Assembly (NCBI GenBank): GCA_937959285.1
Contig: CALGAR010000018.1
Span: forward strand, 62,001 to 126,000
Reading direction: 5' to 3'
Source: an uncultured Bryobacterales bacterium
GTDB lineage: Bacteria; Acidobacteriota; Terriglobia; Bryobacterales; Bryobacteraceae
DNA length: 64,000 nt
Numbering within the stretch: position 1 is the stretch's first letter; each line of letters begins with the position of its first letter. The position numbers and the translations under genes were made by a program. Below the pieces are notes generated by a model. The model was not told where the DNA came from and ran no database searches. It worked only from the letters and a program-made list of their open reading frames with translations. Of this stretch, positions 18,186-26,332 are shown piece after piece.

Positions 18186-19699
18186 CTAGCCAGCAGACGA
18201 TGGCAAAAGATTTTCTTGCATCAGTCGTCGTTTTCCTGGTAGCTCTGCCACTTTGTCTGGGCATTGCAATCGCCTCCGGCGTTCCACCTGCCCTGGGCCT
18301 GATTTCCGGAATTGTCGGAGGGTTGGTCGTTGGCCTCCTTGCCGGCGCGCCGCTGCAGGTCACCGGTCCCGCTGCCGGCCTTGCCGTGCTGGTGTATGAG
18401 GTCGTGAACGAGCACGGAATCGCGATGCTCGGTCCGATTCTCCTGCTCGCCGGCTCGATCCAGGTGGTTGCCGGCATCCTCCGCATCGGCCAATGGTTCC
18501 GGGCAATTTCCCCCGCGGTTGTCTACGGCATGCTTGCCGGCATTGGCGTGCTGATCTTCAGCGCTCAGTTCCACGTTATGGTGGATGACAAGCCGCGGGC
18601 CAACGGACTCGAGAATCTCATCTCGATTCCCTCAGCGATTTACAAAGGCATCTTCCCGCTTGACGGCAGCGTTCACCATCTCGCCGCCGGAATTGGGATC
18701 GTTACGATCGTGACCATGGTCTTGTGGGCGAAGTTCCGTCCTGCAGCGCTGAAACTGGTTCCCGCGCCTCTCCTCGCCGTCCTGGTGGCAAGCGCCCTCG
18801 CAAGCGCTTTCGAACTGCCGATCTCTTACGTCGTTGTTCCTGAACGGCTCACGGACTCGATCACTCTACCGACCTTCGAAAGCCTCTCCAAGCTGGCGAA
18901 CAGTTCCATTCTGCTGGCCGCGGTTGCCTTTGCATTTATCGCCAGCGCCGAGACGCTGCTGTCCACCGCTGCTGTCGACCGGCTTCACAATGGCCCGCGG
19001 GCGAACTACGACAAAGAGCTGACGGCGCAGGGCGTTGGCAATATGCTTTGCGGTCTCTTCGGTGCGCTGCCGCTCACCGGCGTGATCGTTCGCAGTTCAG
19101 CAAATGTGGATGCGGGCGCCAAGACGCGCCTTTCAGCTATCCTGCACGGCGTCTGGCTCCTGCTGGCCGTCCTGTCGCTGCCTGCGGTTCTCCGGCTCAT
19201 TCCGACGTCCGCGCTGGCGGCGATCCTCGTCTATACGGGCTACAAGCTGGTGAATATCGACAACATCCGCGCGCTTCAGCGCTACGGCCGTGTTCCGGTG
19301 GTGATCTACTTTGCGACGGTGATCGGAATCGTCGCCATCGATCTGCTCACCGGCGTCATCGTGGGCGTGCTCCTCTCGCTGTTCAAGCTCGTGTACAAGA
19401 TGACCTACCTGGATATCCGTTTGGTTCAGCGGCCCGGCACTTCAGATTTTGATCTCTACCTGGAGGGTGCGGCTACATTCCTCCGCTTGCCCAAACTGGC
19501 TGCCACCCTCGACGGGCTTCCAGCCGGGACGAATCTGCACGTGCATGTGGACAAGCTGACCTATATCGATCACTCCTGTCTCGATCTGCTTGCAAGCTGG
19601 GAGAGTCAAAACGCCGAGCGTGGTTCAACTCTGGTTGTGCAATGGGACGGTTTGGTGGCGCGTTATCGGGGGAGAACGACCGCCGATCTGGCGGCGTGA
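18182..19699 (+). CDS. SulP-family anion transporter, probable bicarbonate transporter
   Basis: A 505-residue SulP/SLC26-type membrane protein. About 10-12 hydrophobic segments span residues 8-410, including the family segment ASGVPPALGLISGIVGG near the N-terminus and PLTGVIVRSSANVDAGAKTR. A C-terminal STAS domain (about 420-500) includes LHVHVDKLTYIDHSCLDLL. SulP proteins carry sulfate, bicarbonate or dicarboxylates. Here the ATGA overlap with carbonic anhydrase points to bicarbonate, as in BicA-like and CA-SulP systems; that is inference from context. Confidence 0.9.
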   Translation: MTSQQTMAKDFLASVVVFLVALPLCLGIAIASGVPPALGLISGIVGGLVVGLLAGAPLQVTGPAAGLAVLVYEVVNEHGIAMLGPILLLAGSIQVVAGILRIGQWFRAISPAVVYGMLAGIGVLIFSAQFHVMVDDKPRANGLENLISIPSAIYKGIFPLDGSVHHLAAGIGIVTIVTMVLWAKFRPAALKLVPAPLLAVLVASALASAFELPISYVVVPERLTDSITLPTFESLSKLANSSILLAAVAFAFIASAETLLSTAAVDRLHNGPRANYDKELTAQGVGNMLCGLFGALPLTGVIVRSSANVDAGAKTRLSAILHGVWLLLAVLSLPAVLRLIPTSALAAILVYTGYKLVNIDNIRALQRYGRVPVVIYFATVIGIVAIDLLTGVIVGVLLSLFKLVYKMTYLDIRLVQRPGTSDFDLYLEGAATFLRLPKLAATLDGLPAGTNLHVHVDKLTYIDHSCLDLLASWESQNAERGSTLVVQWDGLVARYRGRTTADLAA

Positions 19700-19802
19700 C
19701 CGGTGGCGGGCCGTGAACGTAGCACTGACTCAACCGCTCTCCAAGAAAATGAGCCGGGCGGCCGGGTAGGGGAGCGCCGACTTATGGCACTGTAAAAGAA
19801 GG

Positions 19803-20075
19803 ATGGGCTTTGCACTCTGGATTGAGGGCGATATCGCCTGCGCGTACGGAACTCACGAGTACCGGCCGATGGGCGCGGCAATTATCGGCGTTCGCGGCCA
19901 GTTTACGCAACGGGACTTTCGCCCCCAGCGCCGGCTGCCTCGCCGTGACTCCCGGTCATTTGCCGGCTACTTTGCATCCATCGGCGAGATGAATGAGTTT
20001 CTGCGGCGCCGTTTGCGCGGCTACCGGAAGCGCAGAACGAAGAAGCTCATGTACCTGGAGCAGATTCTCCGCTGA
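19803..20075 (+). CDS. Small hypothetical protein
   Basis: A 90-residue protein, MGFALWIEGD at the start, with a strongly basic C-terminal half (RRRLRGYRKRRTKK) that may bind nucleic acid. GAAGG abuts the ATG. There is no signal peptide or membrane segment and no family was recognised. Its stop lies 1 base before the end of the convergent lyase gene. Codon usage resembles the neighbours, which favours a real gene. Confidence 0.55.
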   Translation: MGFALWIEGDIACAYGTHEYRPMGAAIIGVRGQFTQRDFRPQRRLPRRDSRSFAGYFASIGEMNEFLRRRLRGYRKRRTKKLMYLEQILR

Positions 20076-20076
20076 C

Positions 20077-20961
20077 CTATCCCTTCAGGTGTTGGAAGGC
20101 TTCTTCGATTTCCCGCTTCGCTTCCGGGCAAAGTGGGACGAGTGGCAGGCGGGGCGGACCGCCGTAGTATCCGTTCAGATCCATTGCATACTTCAGGCCG
20201 GGCACTCCGTACTTTGTCGTCACCAGGTACGCGGCGTGCGCGATCCGGTTCTGCCAGTCCTGAGCCGCCTCGATTTCGCGGGTACGGAAGGCCTCCCAGA
20301 TCGTAATTGTGGCGTACGGCGCTGCATTGGCGAAGGCAAGCACCGCTCCGGTGGCGCCGACGGTGAGAGACGGCCAGAGGGTCGGCGCGCTGCCCACCAG
20401 AACCTGGAAGCCTTTCTTCACCTCCCGGATCATCCGCATCACCTTTTCCAGGTTCCCCGAGCTCTCCTTGATCGCCACAATGTTGGGATGATGGGATAGC
20501 TCGATGACCGCCTCGGCTGTGATATCGAGACCCGTCGCCTGCGGCCAGTTATAGATCATGATGGGGATCTTTACTTGGTCGGCCACGGCGCGGAAGTAGA
20601 GGACTTGCGCCTCCGTCCGGTTCAAGAGGTTTTTGTAGTAATGCGGCGTCCGCACCATTGCCGCTTTATAACCGATCGCGGCTGCCCGATTGGTGAGATC
20701 CACCGTCTCGCGAACGCTCTCGACACCAGTGCCTGCAATGAGCAGCTTGTCGGATGAGGCGAAATCGGCGACCCACTCCCACATGCGGATCTTTTCCTCG
20801 GCCGTGAGCATGACGCTTTCGCCTGTGGAACCACAGACGACATAACCGGATAAGGCTATCCGGTTCCACTTCTCGACGTTGTGCTGAACTTTCGCTTTGT
20901 ACAACTCCCCGTCGGAATTAAAGGGAGTGGTGATGGGAGGGAATATGCCTTGCAGTTTCAT
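20077..20961 (-). CDS. Dihydrodipicolinate synthase/N-acetylneuraminate lyase family protein
   Basis: A 294-residue TIM-barrel class I aldolase. The Schiff-base lysine is Lys165 (IVAIKESSGN), Tyr137 is the proton relay and GSTGES (44-49) binds the keto acid carboxylate. The YNWP segment instead of the YNVPxRT of true DapA suggests a keto-acid aldolase or dehydratase (4-hydroxy-2-oxoglutarate or sugar-acid type) rather than lysine biosynthesis. No ribosome site precedes the ATG; instead a perfect 10-bp hairpin occupies the gap to atpE. Confidence 0.85.
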   Translation of the reverse strand: MKLQGIFPPITTPFNSDGELYKAKVQHNVEKWNRIALSGYVVCGSTGESVMLTAEEKIRMWEWVADFASSDKLLIAGTGVESVRETVDLTNRAAAIGYKAAMVRTPHYYKNLLNRTEAQVLYFRAVADQVKIPIMIYNWPQATGLDITAEAVIELSHHPNIVAIKESSGNLEKVMRMIREVKKGFQVLVGSAPTLWPSLTVGATGAVLAFANAAPYATITIWEAFRTREIEAAQDWQNRIAHAAYLVTTKYGVPGLKYAMDLNGYYGGPPRLPLVPLCPEAKREIEEAFQHLKG

Positions 20962-20970
20962 GGAACGGAT

Positions 20971-21000
20971 GTCCCCCGCATCGTTGCTTCTGCGGGGGAC
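20971..21000. repeat. Perfect hairpin between atpE and the lyase gene
   Basis: GTCCCCCGCA and TGCGGGGGAC form a perfect 10-bp stem around a 10-base loop. It begins 10 bases after the atpE stop on the minus strand and ends 9 bases before the ATG of the lyase. No T-run follows on either strand, so it is not a classical intrinsic terminator; it could protect the atp mRNA 3' end or limit readthrough. Confidence 0.75.
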
Positions 21001-21009
21001 GAACCTGGG

Positions 21010-21309
21010 TTAAACAACCTTCAGCAGGATGATGACCAGAGTGTAGAGCGCCAGCGATTCGATCAGCACCAGACCGAGCAGCAGAGCGAATCGAATGGCG
21101 GCAGAGGCTCCGGGATTGCGCGCCATGCCTTCAGCGGCAGCGGCGACAGCCCGTGCCTGGGCCAGACCACAGAGGCCCGAGGCAATTGCCATGGAAAATC
21201 CGGAGGTAATGGCTACCCAGTTCGTAGCCGCTCCGGCGGGTTCCTGCGCAAAGATCGGCGTGGCGAAGCACAGCATCGCCAGAAGCAGCAGGGTTGTCTT
21301 CAAGTTCAT
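21010..21309 (-). CDS. atpE: ATP synthase F0 subunit c with Na+-type ligand set
   Basis: A 99-residue c subunit. Residues 1-21 form a cleavable signal-like segment (LLLLAMLCFATPIFA), then two transmembrane helices. The ion-carrying carboxylate is Glu84. Gln51, Ser85 and Tyr89 sit at the spacing of the Na+ ligands Gln32, Glu65, Ser66 and Tyr70 of the Ilyobacter tartaricus c-ring (33 residues between Gln and Glu in both). The usual GxGxGxG helix-packing motif is replaced by S44-x-L-x-G-x-A. AAGGAG lies 7 bases before the ATG. It ends the F0 cluster atpZ-atpI-atpB-atpE. Confidence 0.93.
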   Translation of the reverse strand: MNLKTTLLLLAMLCFATPIFAQEPAGAATNWVAITSGFSMAIASGLCGLAQARAVAAAAEGMARNPGASAAIRFALLLGLVLIESLALYTLVIILLKVV

Positions 21310-21405
21310 CTGTTTCTCCTTGGTATGAATCGCTCTCAGGAGGTGGTTCCCGAACCGCCTACCGTAGTGGGGCCGGGCTCACACTGACAGCGGATAAAGC
21401 CGGTA

Positions 21406-22146
21406 TTAATGGTCGTCGTGCGCCACCGCGCTACCGACGTAAATCATCGTTAGCAGTGTGAAGACATACGCCTGCAGGAATGCAACGAATACGTGCAGCC
21501 CCATGAAAATCGCCGGAATAAACAGGTACGTCAGACCCAGGAATGCGAGAGTCACCTGCTCGCCCGCATACATATTTGCGTAAAGACGAATGGTGAGTGA
21601 CAGAGGACGAGCCGCATGGCTGATGATTTCGATGGGAATCATCAGCGGGGCAAGCAGCGGCATCGGGCCTGCGAAGTGCGCCAGATACTTCCCAATGCCA
21701 TTCGCCTTCATGCCTACGTAGTTGTAATAAAGAAAGGCTGCCAGAGCACAGCCTGCGGGCACCGAAGGAAACATGGTCGGGGATTCGAACGTCGGAATGA
21801 CCCCGATCAGATTGCTGAACAGAATGAAAAAGAAAAGCGTCCCGAAGAACGCCACGTAGTGGCGCCCGTGATGCCCGACCGCTTCGTCAGCCTGTCCCTG
21901 CAGGAACTGGTGGAGTACCTCAAAGACATGCTGCATCTTCCCCGGCCGGTCCATGGAGAGGCAGCTGCGCAGTATCGCGAATACGACCACTACGATCAGC
22001 GCGACCACAATCTGCATCGTCATGAAATTGGTCCACGGATGCGCCGGGTCGTGCGCGTGAACGCCAAAGAGCCCAAGAACGGCGTTCGCTACTCCACCTA
22101 GATACCTGTTGAACAGGGCGGTGACCCACAGTTCATGTTCGTGCAT
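21406..22146 (-). CDS. atpB: ATP synthase F0 subunit a
   Basis: A 246-residue polytopic subunit a. The essential stator Arg is in LTIRLYANMYAGEQV, preceded by the family segment IPIEIISHAARPLSL; about six hydrophobic segments are visible. It forms the ion half-channels against the c-ring. Its start overlaps the end of atpI by 14 bases and atpE follows after 96 bases. That 96-base gap contains an imperfect palindrome around GGTTCCCGAACC (21344-21355) of unknown role. Confidence 0.96.
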   Translation of the reverse strand: MHEHELWVTALFNRYLGGVANAVLGLFGVHAHDPAHPWTNFMTMQIVVALIVVVVFAILRSCLSMDRPGKMQHVFEVLHQFLQGQADEAVGHHGRHYVAFFGTLFFFILFSNLIGVIPTFESPTMFPSVPAGCALAAFLYYNYVGMKANGIGKYLAHFAGPMPLLAPLMIPIEIISHAARPLSLTIRLYANMYAGEQVTLAFLGLTYLFIPAIFMGLHVFVAFLQAYVFTLLTMIYVGSAVAHDDH

Positions 22147-22522
22147 ATGTGAAGAGTTGGTAAAGCGCTTCGAGGATCACTGCGGCAACCACGGTGAGCA
22201 GCCCCGCCAGGAGCGCCAACAGACTGACCCCAAAGACTCTTAGCATAACATAACCGCCCGCCCCGAGCAGCCCGTATCGCAGACCCAGGAGCACAGCCAT
22301 GACGGTAGCGCGCGAACCGCGCCTCGCCGGCGCCCCTAACGTCTCCACAAGCCGCTTCAGCCAGAAGAAGTTCAGATAGGAAATCAAGGCTCCGGTGAGG
22401 AATCCGAAGCCCGCCGGCCACCCTCCCAGGCCAAACCCTGCGATGGTTCCTCCGAGGCTGAGCAGCAGCGTCAGCCGCTGAATCCTTCGGACGGGACCGG
22501 CATACCAACGGTCAGCTTCCAC
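22133..22522 (-). CDS. ATP synthase subunit I (AtpI-like)
   Basis: A 129-residue membrane protein with four hydrophobic segments (LTLLLSLGGTIAGFGLGG; GFGFLTGALISYLNFFWL; VMAVLLGLRYGLLGAGGYVML; LLALLAGLLTVVAAVILEALY), the ATP synthase I pattern of proteins thought to help c-ring assembly or Mg2+ supply. I start at GTG 22522 (VEADRWYAG), which overlaps the atpZ stop by 11 bases; an ATG at 22690 would run through atpZ in another frame and gives a Ser/Cys-rich artefact. It overlaps atpB by 14 bases. Confidence 0.8.
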   Translation of the reverse strand: MEADRWYAGPVRRIQRLTLLLSLGGTIAGFGLGGWPAGFGFLTGALISYLNFFWLKRLVETLGAPARRGSRATVMAVLLGLRYGLLGAGGYVMLRVFGVSLLALLAGLLTVVAAVILEALYQLFTYART

Positions 22523-22763
22523 GATTACCCGAGTCCCGCTGAAGTTCCCGCACCAGTTCGATGAAACCGGCGGCGATGCCCAGGAGCAAGAAGACGATAT
22601 ACAAGAAGCTGGTGCCGAAGGCGCGATCGAGCAGCACGCCGATGAGGTATCCGACGAAGACACAAGCCGGCAGGAGGAAGGCCAGGCCAAGGTAGCGCCC
22701 TAGGGCCTGATAGACCGGATTCGGCCCGCGGTTCACTACCCCGCGCTGTTTCTTTTCCGGCAT
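22512..22763 (-). CDS. AtpZ-like F0 accessory protein
   Basis: An 83-residue two-helix membrane protein of the AtpZ/AtpQ type (helices LGLAFLLPACVFVGYLIGVLL and FLYIVFLLLGIAAGFIELV). Such proteins precede atpI in many F0 operons and have been linked to divalent cation movement or assembly. AGGAGA lies 6 bases before the ATG. The first 28 bases overlap the 3' end of the hemD-like gene, so the two are co-transcribed. Confidence 0.85.
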   Translation of the reverse strand: MPEKKQRGVVNRGPNPVYQALGRYLGLAFLLPACVFVGYLIGVLLDRAFGTSFLYIVFLLLGIAAGFIELVRELQRDSGNRGS

Positions 22764-23566
22764 AGGATCTCCTGAGCCCTTTCCGCCGTCTCCTTGACGA
22801 GGAATCCCATCTTGGGGTGGCTGGGCGTGAAATCAGGCTTCAGACCGTACTCTTCGAGCATTTCGCTCGTGGTGGGACCGATTGAGGCGATCACGCACCA
22901 GGAGAGTCCTTTTCGCACTTCTTCGGCGATGCCTTCTTCGGATGCAATTCGGAGCAGATGCTCAATCTGAACCGAAGTAGTAAACATGGCAACGTCGAAC
23001 TCTCCTTGCGCAAGCCGCCGCGCCGCCTCCCGCAAGGGCTGGGTGTCGACCGGCAGGTCCCATTGATAGACGCGAATCGATGTCACCTCAGCGCCTCTTG
23101 CCTTCAAAGCCTCGATCAGCTCCACATTGGGCTTTCCGTACTCCTGAACCGCAATCCGGCGTTCTGTCCTCCCCTTCGTCGCTTCGAGAAGTTCACGCCA
23201 GGTGTTCGGTCCGGGAACCAGAACATGGATTGGAACATTGAGCTCCCGGAGCACGGCTGCGGGCTTAGGGCCGCGGGCTACGACCGTCAGTTCTCTCAAG
23301 GCGGAGGGGAACCGGTCCTCGGGATATCTGGCAGCGAGCGTCTGGTGGAGCAGGCGTGTGCCGATGCCGGTGAGGAAGATCATCATGTCGAACTCTTTTA
23401 CGAAGAGCCGTTCGGCGAAGGCAAATGCAGCTTCGTTTGATTCGAGCGGCGCTTCCCGCATCGACGGGGCCATGAACACCTCGCCGCCCTGACGCGAGAT
23501 CAGGGTCGCCATTTCCGCCGCGCGCCTGCTCTCAAGGGAAAGGACCCGGAGGCCAGAAAAAGACAT
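22736..23566 (-). CDS. hemD: Uroporphyrinogen-III synthase (HemD-like)
   Basis: A 276-residue two-lobed protein of the HemD superfamily. The N-lobe begins LRVLSLESRRAAEMATLI with the FDMMIFLTGIGTRLL strand-helix; the C-lobe shows FDVAMFTTSVQIEHLL and the family motif CVIASIGPTTSEMLEEYGLKPDFTPSHPKMG-like ending. HemD cyclises hydroxymethylbilane in tetrapyrrole synthesis. Identity at family level is good, but HemD sequences diverge widely and no other hem gene is adjacent. TATACT ends 9 bases before the ATG with no ribosome site, so the transcript may be nearly leaderless. Confidence 0.82.
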   Translation of the reverse strand: MSFSGLRVLSLESRRAAEMATLISRQGGEVFMAPSMREAPLESNEAAFAFAERLFVKEFDMMIFLTGIGTRLLHQTLAARYPEDRFPSALRELTVVARGPKPAAVLRELNVPIHVLVPGPNTWRELLEATKGRTERRIAVQEYGKPNVELIEALKARGAEVTSIRVYQWDLPVDTQPLREAARRLAQGEFDVAMFTTSVQIEHLLRIASEEGIAEEVRKGLSWCVIASIGPTTSEMLEEYGLKPDFTPSHPKMGFLVKETAERAQEILCRKRNSAG

Positions 23567-23637
23567 TCTGTCAACAGTATAGCGACGCCATCCCTTCGGA
23601 TCGAAGAGCCTGGAGTCTGACGTCGACGAAGCGGCGA

Positions 23638-24066
23638 TCAGTTGCGGTCTCTCAAGGGTTGCTGATTGGTCTTGGGGTAAGTAGCGGCCAACCTCAGTTT
23701 CCGGATCTTGCCATCGCCGAGTTTGAGCAAGAGGTTTTTCTTGTCAATTGCGATTTGGACTTTGTCTCCTTCGGAAAGCTGAAGTCTTGCCCATGGAGCG
23801 ACTCGCTCTTGCGCAGTGTATTCTACGTCGCCCGCGTCAAAGTCGAACTCGCCTACCGCAAGCTGTATGAATCCATTAGAAGTTTCTCCCGGTCGGTGTG
23901 CGGCAGATGCACCCTCGGTACCGGCATACAATCCTTCTATGGAATATTGCACGTAGCGGACAGTCGCCGTCTTCCATTGGACCGGATCCTTACCCGGGAG
24001 CGGCTGCATTGAGACCGCAGCAAGCCCCCACAAAAGCGCCAGCTTTCGAGTGAGCGCGCTCTCCAT
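23638..24066 (-). CDS. Putative secreted hypothetical protein
   Basis: A 142-residue protein with a signal-like N-terminus (basic RK, then LALLWGLAAVSM). The mature part is predicted mostly beta (VRYVQYSIEGLYAG, GFIQLAVGEFDFDAG, VQIAIDKKNLLLKL). No family was recognised. TATACT lies 6 bases before the ATG, with CGGAGC between, so a leaderless start or a very close GGAG ribosome site are both possible. It faces the hemD-like gene on the same strand, 71 bases away. Confidence 0.7.
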   Translation of the reverse strand: MESALTRKLALLWGLAAVSMQPLPGKDPVQWKTATVRYVQYSIEGLYAGTEGASAAHRPGETSNGFIQLAVGEFDFDAGDVEYTAQERVAPWARLQLSEGDKVQIAIDKKNLLLKLGDGKIRKLRLAATYPKTNQQPLRDRN

Positions 24067-24156
24067 GCTCCGAGTATATTGCCGGAGAATTTTCGCTCAA
24101 TAGCTCCGATAGGAATCGGCGTCTCAGTCGTCGCCGCTGCCCTATACTGAAGCGAA

Positions 24157-24630
24157 ATGAGCGTGATCGTTCGGCCCGTGAACTCTCCGGAAGACATTCC
24201 GGTGATTCGTGAGCTTTTCCTGGAGTATGCAGGTTCGTTGGGTTTCAGCCTCTGTTTTCAAGGCTTCGAACAGGAGGTTGCGACTCTCCCGGGACGCTAT
24301 TCGCCTCCAGGCGGCGCCCTATACGTTGCCCTGTTGGACGGCGTCGCTTGCGGCTGCGTTGGGATAAGGAAGCTGGAGGACGGAGTTTGCGAGATGAAGC
24401 GGCTGTATGTGCGGCCGGCCGGGCGGGGAAGAGGCGCAGGACGGCGGCTGGCTGAAACGGCGGTTCGCTGGGCAAGGGAGGCAGGCTATCGGGAAATGAA
24501 GCTGGATACGCTGCCTTCGATGCAGACGGCGATCGCGCTTTACCGTTCGCTAGGCTTCATTGAAACGGCGCCTTACACGGAGAATCCGATTGCCGGAGCG
24601 AAGTTCCTCGCGCTTTCCCTCGCAAATTGA
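24157..24630 (+). CDS. GNAT-family N-acetyltransferase
   Basis: A 157-residue GCN5-related acetyltransferase. The acetyl-CoA-binding motif A is MKRLYVRPAGRGRGAGRRLAE (R/QxxGxG/A pattern), followed by motif B TAIALYRSLGFIETAPY. The architecture suits a small-molecule or amino-acid acetylating enzyme; substrate unknown. TATACT (24143-24148) sits 8 bases before ATG and no ribosome site is present. Confidence 0.88.
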   Translation: MSVIVRPVNSPEDIPVIRELFLEYAGSLGFSLCFQGFEQEVATLPGRYSPPGGALYVALLDGVACGCVGIRKLEDGVCEMKRLYVRPAGRGRGAGRRLAETAVRWAREAGYREMKLDTLPSMQTAIALYRSLGFIETAPYTENPIAGAKFLALSLAN

Positions 24631-24675
24631 AGCTCTCTACCAAGACAGTACCTTAGTCACGATATACTCTCGATC

Positions 24676-26319
24676 ATGCAGTCGTCAGGGAAAGAGGTCT
24701 TCGATGCCATTGTCGTCGGCTCTGGAGCGACGGGCGGATGGGCAGCGAAACAATTGACGGAAGCGGGCATGCGGGTCGCCATGCTCGAGGCCGGGCCGAA
24801 AATCACTCCTAAGGATTTCACCGAGCACGTTCAAAGCTGGCAGTTGCCCTACCTCGGAATGTCCCCTCACATCCGGAAGGAACGGCCGATTCAAGGTCTG
24901 TGCTACGCCTGCCGCGAGCAGAACTACAAGTGGTTCGTCAACGATCTGGAAAATCCCTACGTTCAGGCGAAGCCTTTCCACTGGATCCGGATGCGCGTGC
25001 TGGGCGGGCGATCCTTAAGCTGGGGCCGCCAGAGCTACCGAATGAGCGATCTGGACTTCAAGGCGGCATCCCACGACGGCTATGGCGACGACTGGCCGAT
25101 CTCTTATCAGGACCTGGTGCCGTACTACGAAATCGTGGAGCGTTTTGTCGGCATCAGCGGCCAGGCCGAAAACCTCCCGCAACTTCCGGACAGCATCTTC
25201 CTCCCGCCGATGGAGATGACGTGCGGCGAGCTGGCGCTGCGCAAGGCGGTTTGGGACAAGTTCGGGCGCGTGGTGACGATCGGCCGCGTCGCCATTCTCA
25301 CCAAGCCCCTTAACGGCCGGCAGGCATGCCACTACTGCGGCCCCTGCGAGCAGGGGTGCGCCACATACTCCTACTACAGCAGTCCGTTCACGACCATTGC
25401 CGCTGCGCAGAAAACCGGCCGCTTGACGCTGATCAGCGATGCTGTCGCCGCCCGGGTCCTGATGAAGGACGGGAAGGCCGATGGCGTCGAATACGTGGAC
25501 CGCCTCACTCGCGATCTCCGGCAGGTACGCGGAAAGATCCTCGTGCTTTGCGCCTCCACGCTTGAATCCACGCGCCTCCTGTTGAACTCCGGGATCTGTA
25601 ATTCGAGCGGCGTCCTTGGTAAGTACCTGATGGATCACATCTATCAGGGAGGAGCTACGGGCATCATGCCGATGCTCGAGGCGAAGCCATGGGCTGGCAT
25701 GCCGCGGCGGCCCAACGGCATCTATATTCCGCGCTTCCGGAACGTGAAGGAGAAGATGACCAACGGCTTCATTCGGGGCTATGGTTACCAGGGTGGAAGC
25801 AGCCCGGCCTTCGACTTCGGCGCTCCGGGATTCGGCGCCTCTTACAAAGAAGCTGTCCGCAAGGGCACGTGGCGTATCAACATCAGCCTTTGGGGCGAAT
25901 GCCTGGCGCGTAAAGAGAATTACGTCGAGATCGACAAGAGCCGCGTCGACGCCTGGGGGATTCCCGTGCTCAAAATCCACGCGGACTGGAGCGACAACGA
26001 AAAGAAGCTCTGGGAGGACGGGCGGCAGCAGGCGGCGGAAATGCTGGAAGCTGCCGGAGCGAAGGAGGTGCAGCTCACTGGCCGCTATTCGGTTCCCGGC
26101 TTCTGCATCCATGAGGTCGGTACAGCGCGTATGGGCAACGACCCCAAGACCAGCGTGCTGAACCGCTACTGCCAGGCGCATGATGTCGAGAATCTGTTTG
26201 TCACAGACGGCGCTGCCTGGGTCTCGAGCGGCTGCCAGAATCCGACGCTCACCATGATGGCCCTTACCGTGCGGACCTGCGACTACATCGTCCGGGAGTA
26301 CGCAAAGAAGATCGTCTGA
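24676..26319 (+). CDS. GMC-family FAD-dependent oxidoreductase
   Basis: A 547-residue glucose-methanol-choline oxidoreductase. The FAD Rossmann motif is DAIVVGSGATGGWAAKQL, followed by an LEAGP strand end. The GMC C-terminal signature is HEVGTARMGNDPKTSVLN and the active-site region is TDGAAWVSSGCQNPTLTMMAL. A CHYCGPCEQGC cluster (about residues 218-228) is a Cys-rich insert seen in the membrane-associated gluconate/2-ketogluconate dehydrogenase group. No Tat signal or subunit-3 gene is adjacent, so it may act alone or pair with a distant partner. Sugar or alcohol oxidation is likely. TATACT ends 7 bases before the ATG. Confidence 0.9.
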   Translation: MQSSGKEVFDAIVVGSGATGGWAAKQLTEAGMRVAMLEAGPKITPKDFTEHVQSWQLPYLGMSPHIRKERPIQGLCYACREQNYKWFVNDLENPYVQAKPFHWIRMRVLGGRSLSWGRQSYRMSDLDFKAASHDGYGDDWPISYQDLVPYYEIVERFVGISGQAENLPQLPDSIFLPPMEMTCGELALRKAVWDKFGRVVTIGRVAILTKPLNGRQACHYCGPCEQGCATYSYYSSPFTTIAAAQKTGRLTLISDAVAARVLMKDGKADGVEYVDRLTRDLRQVRGKILVLCASTLESTRLLLNSGICNSSGVLGKYLMDHIYQGGATGIMPMLEAKPWAGMPRRPNGIYIPRFRNVKEKMTNGFIRGYGYQGGSSPAFDFGAPGFGASYKEAVRKGTWRINISLWGECLARKENYVEIDKSRVDAWGIPVLKIHADWSDNEKKLWEDGRQQAAEMLEAAGAKEVQLTGRYSVPGFCIHEVGTARMGNDPKTSVLNRYCQAHDVENLFVTDGAAWVSSGCQNPTLTMMALTVRTCDYIVREYAKKIV

Positions 26320-26332
26320 ACAGCGCTGGCGG

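Noticed and set aside
22133..22690. Longer version of the AtpI-like gene
   Set aside because: The added N-terminal 56 residues are the out-of-frame image of atpZ and rich in Ser and Cys; GTG 22522 gives a normal AtpI.
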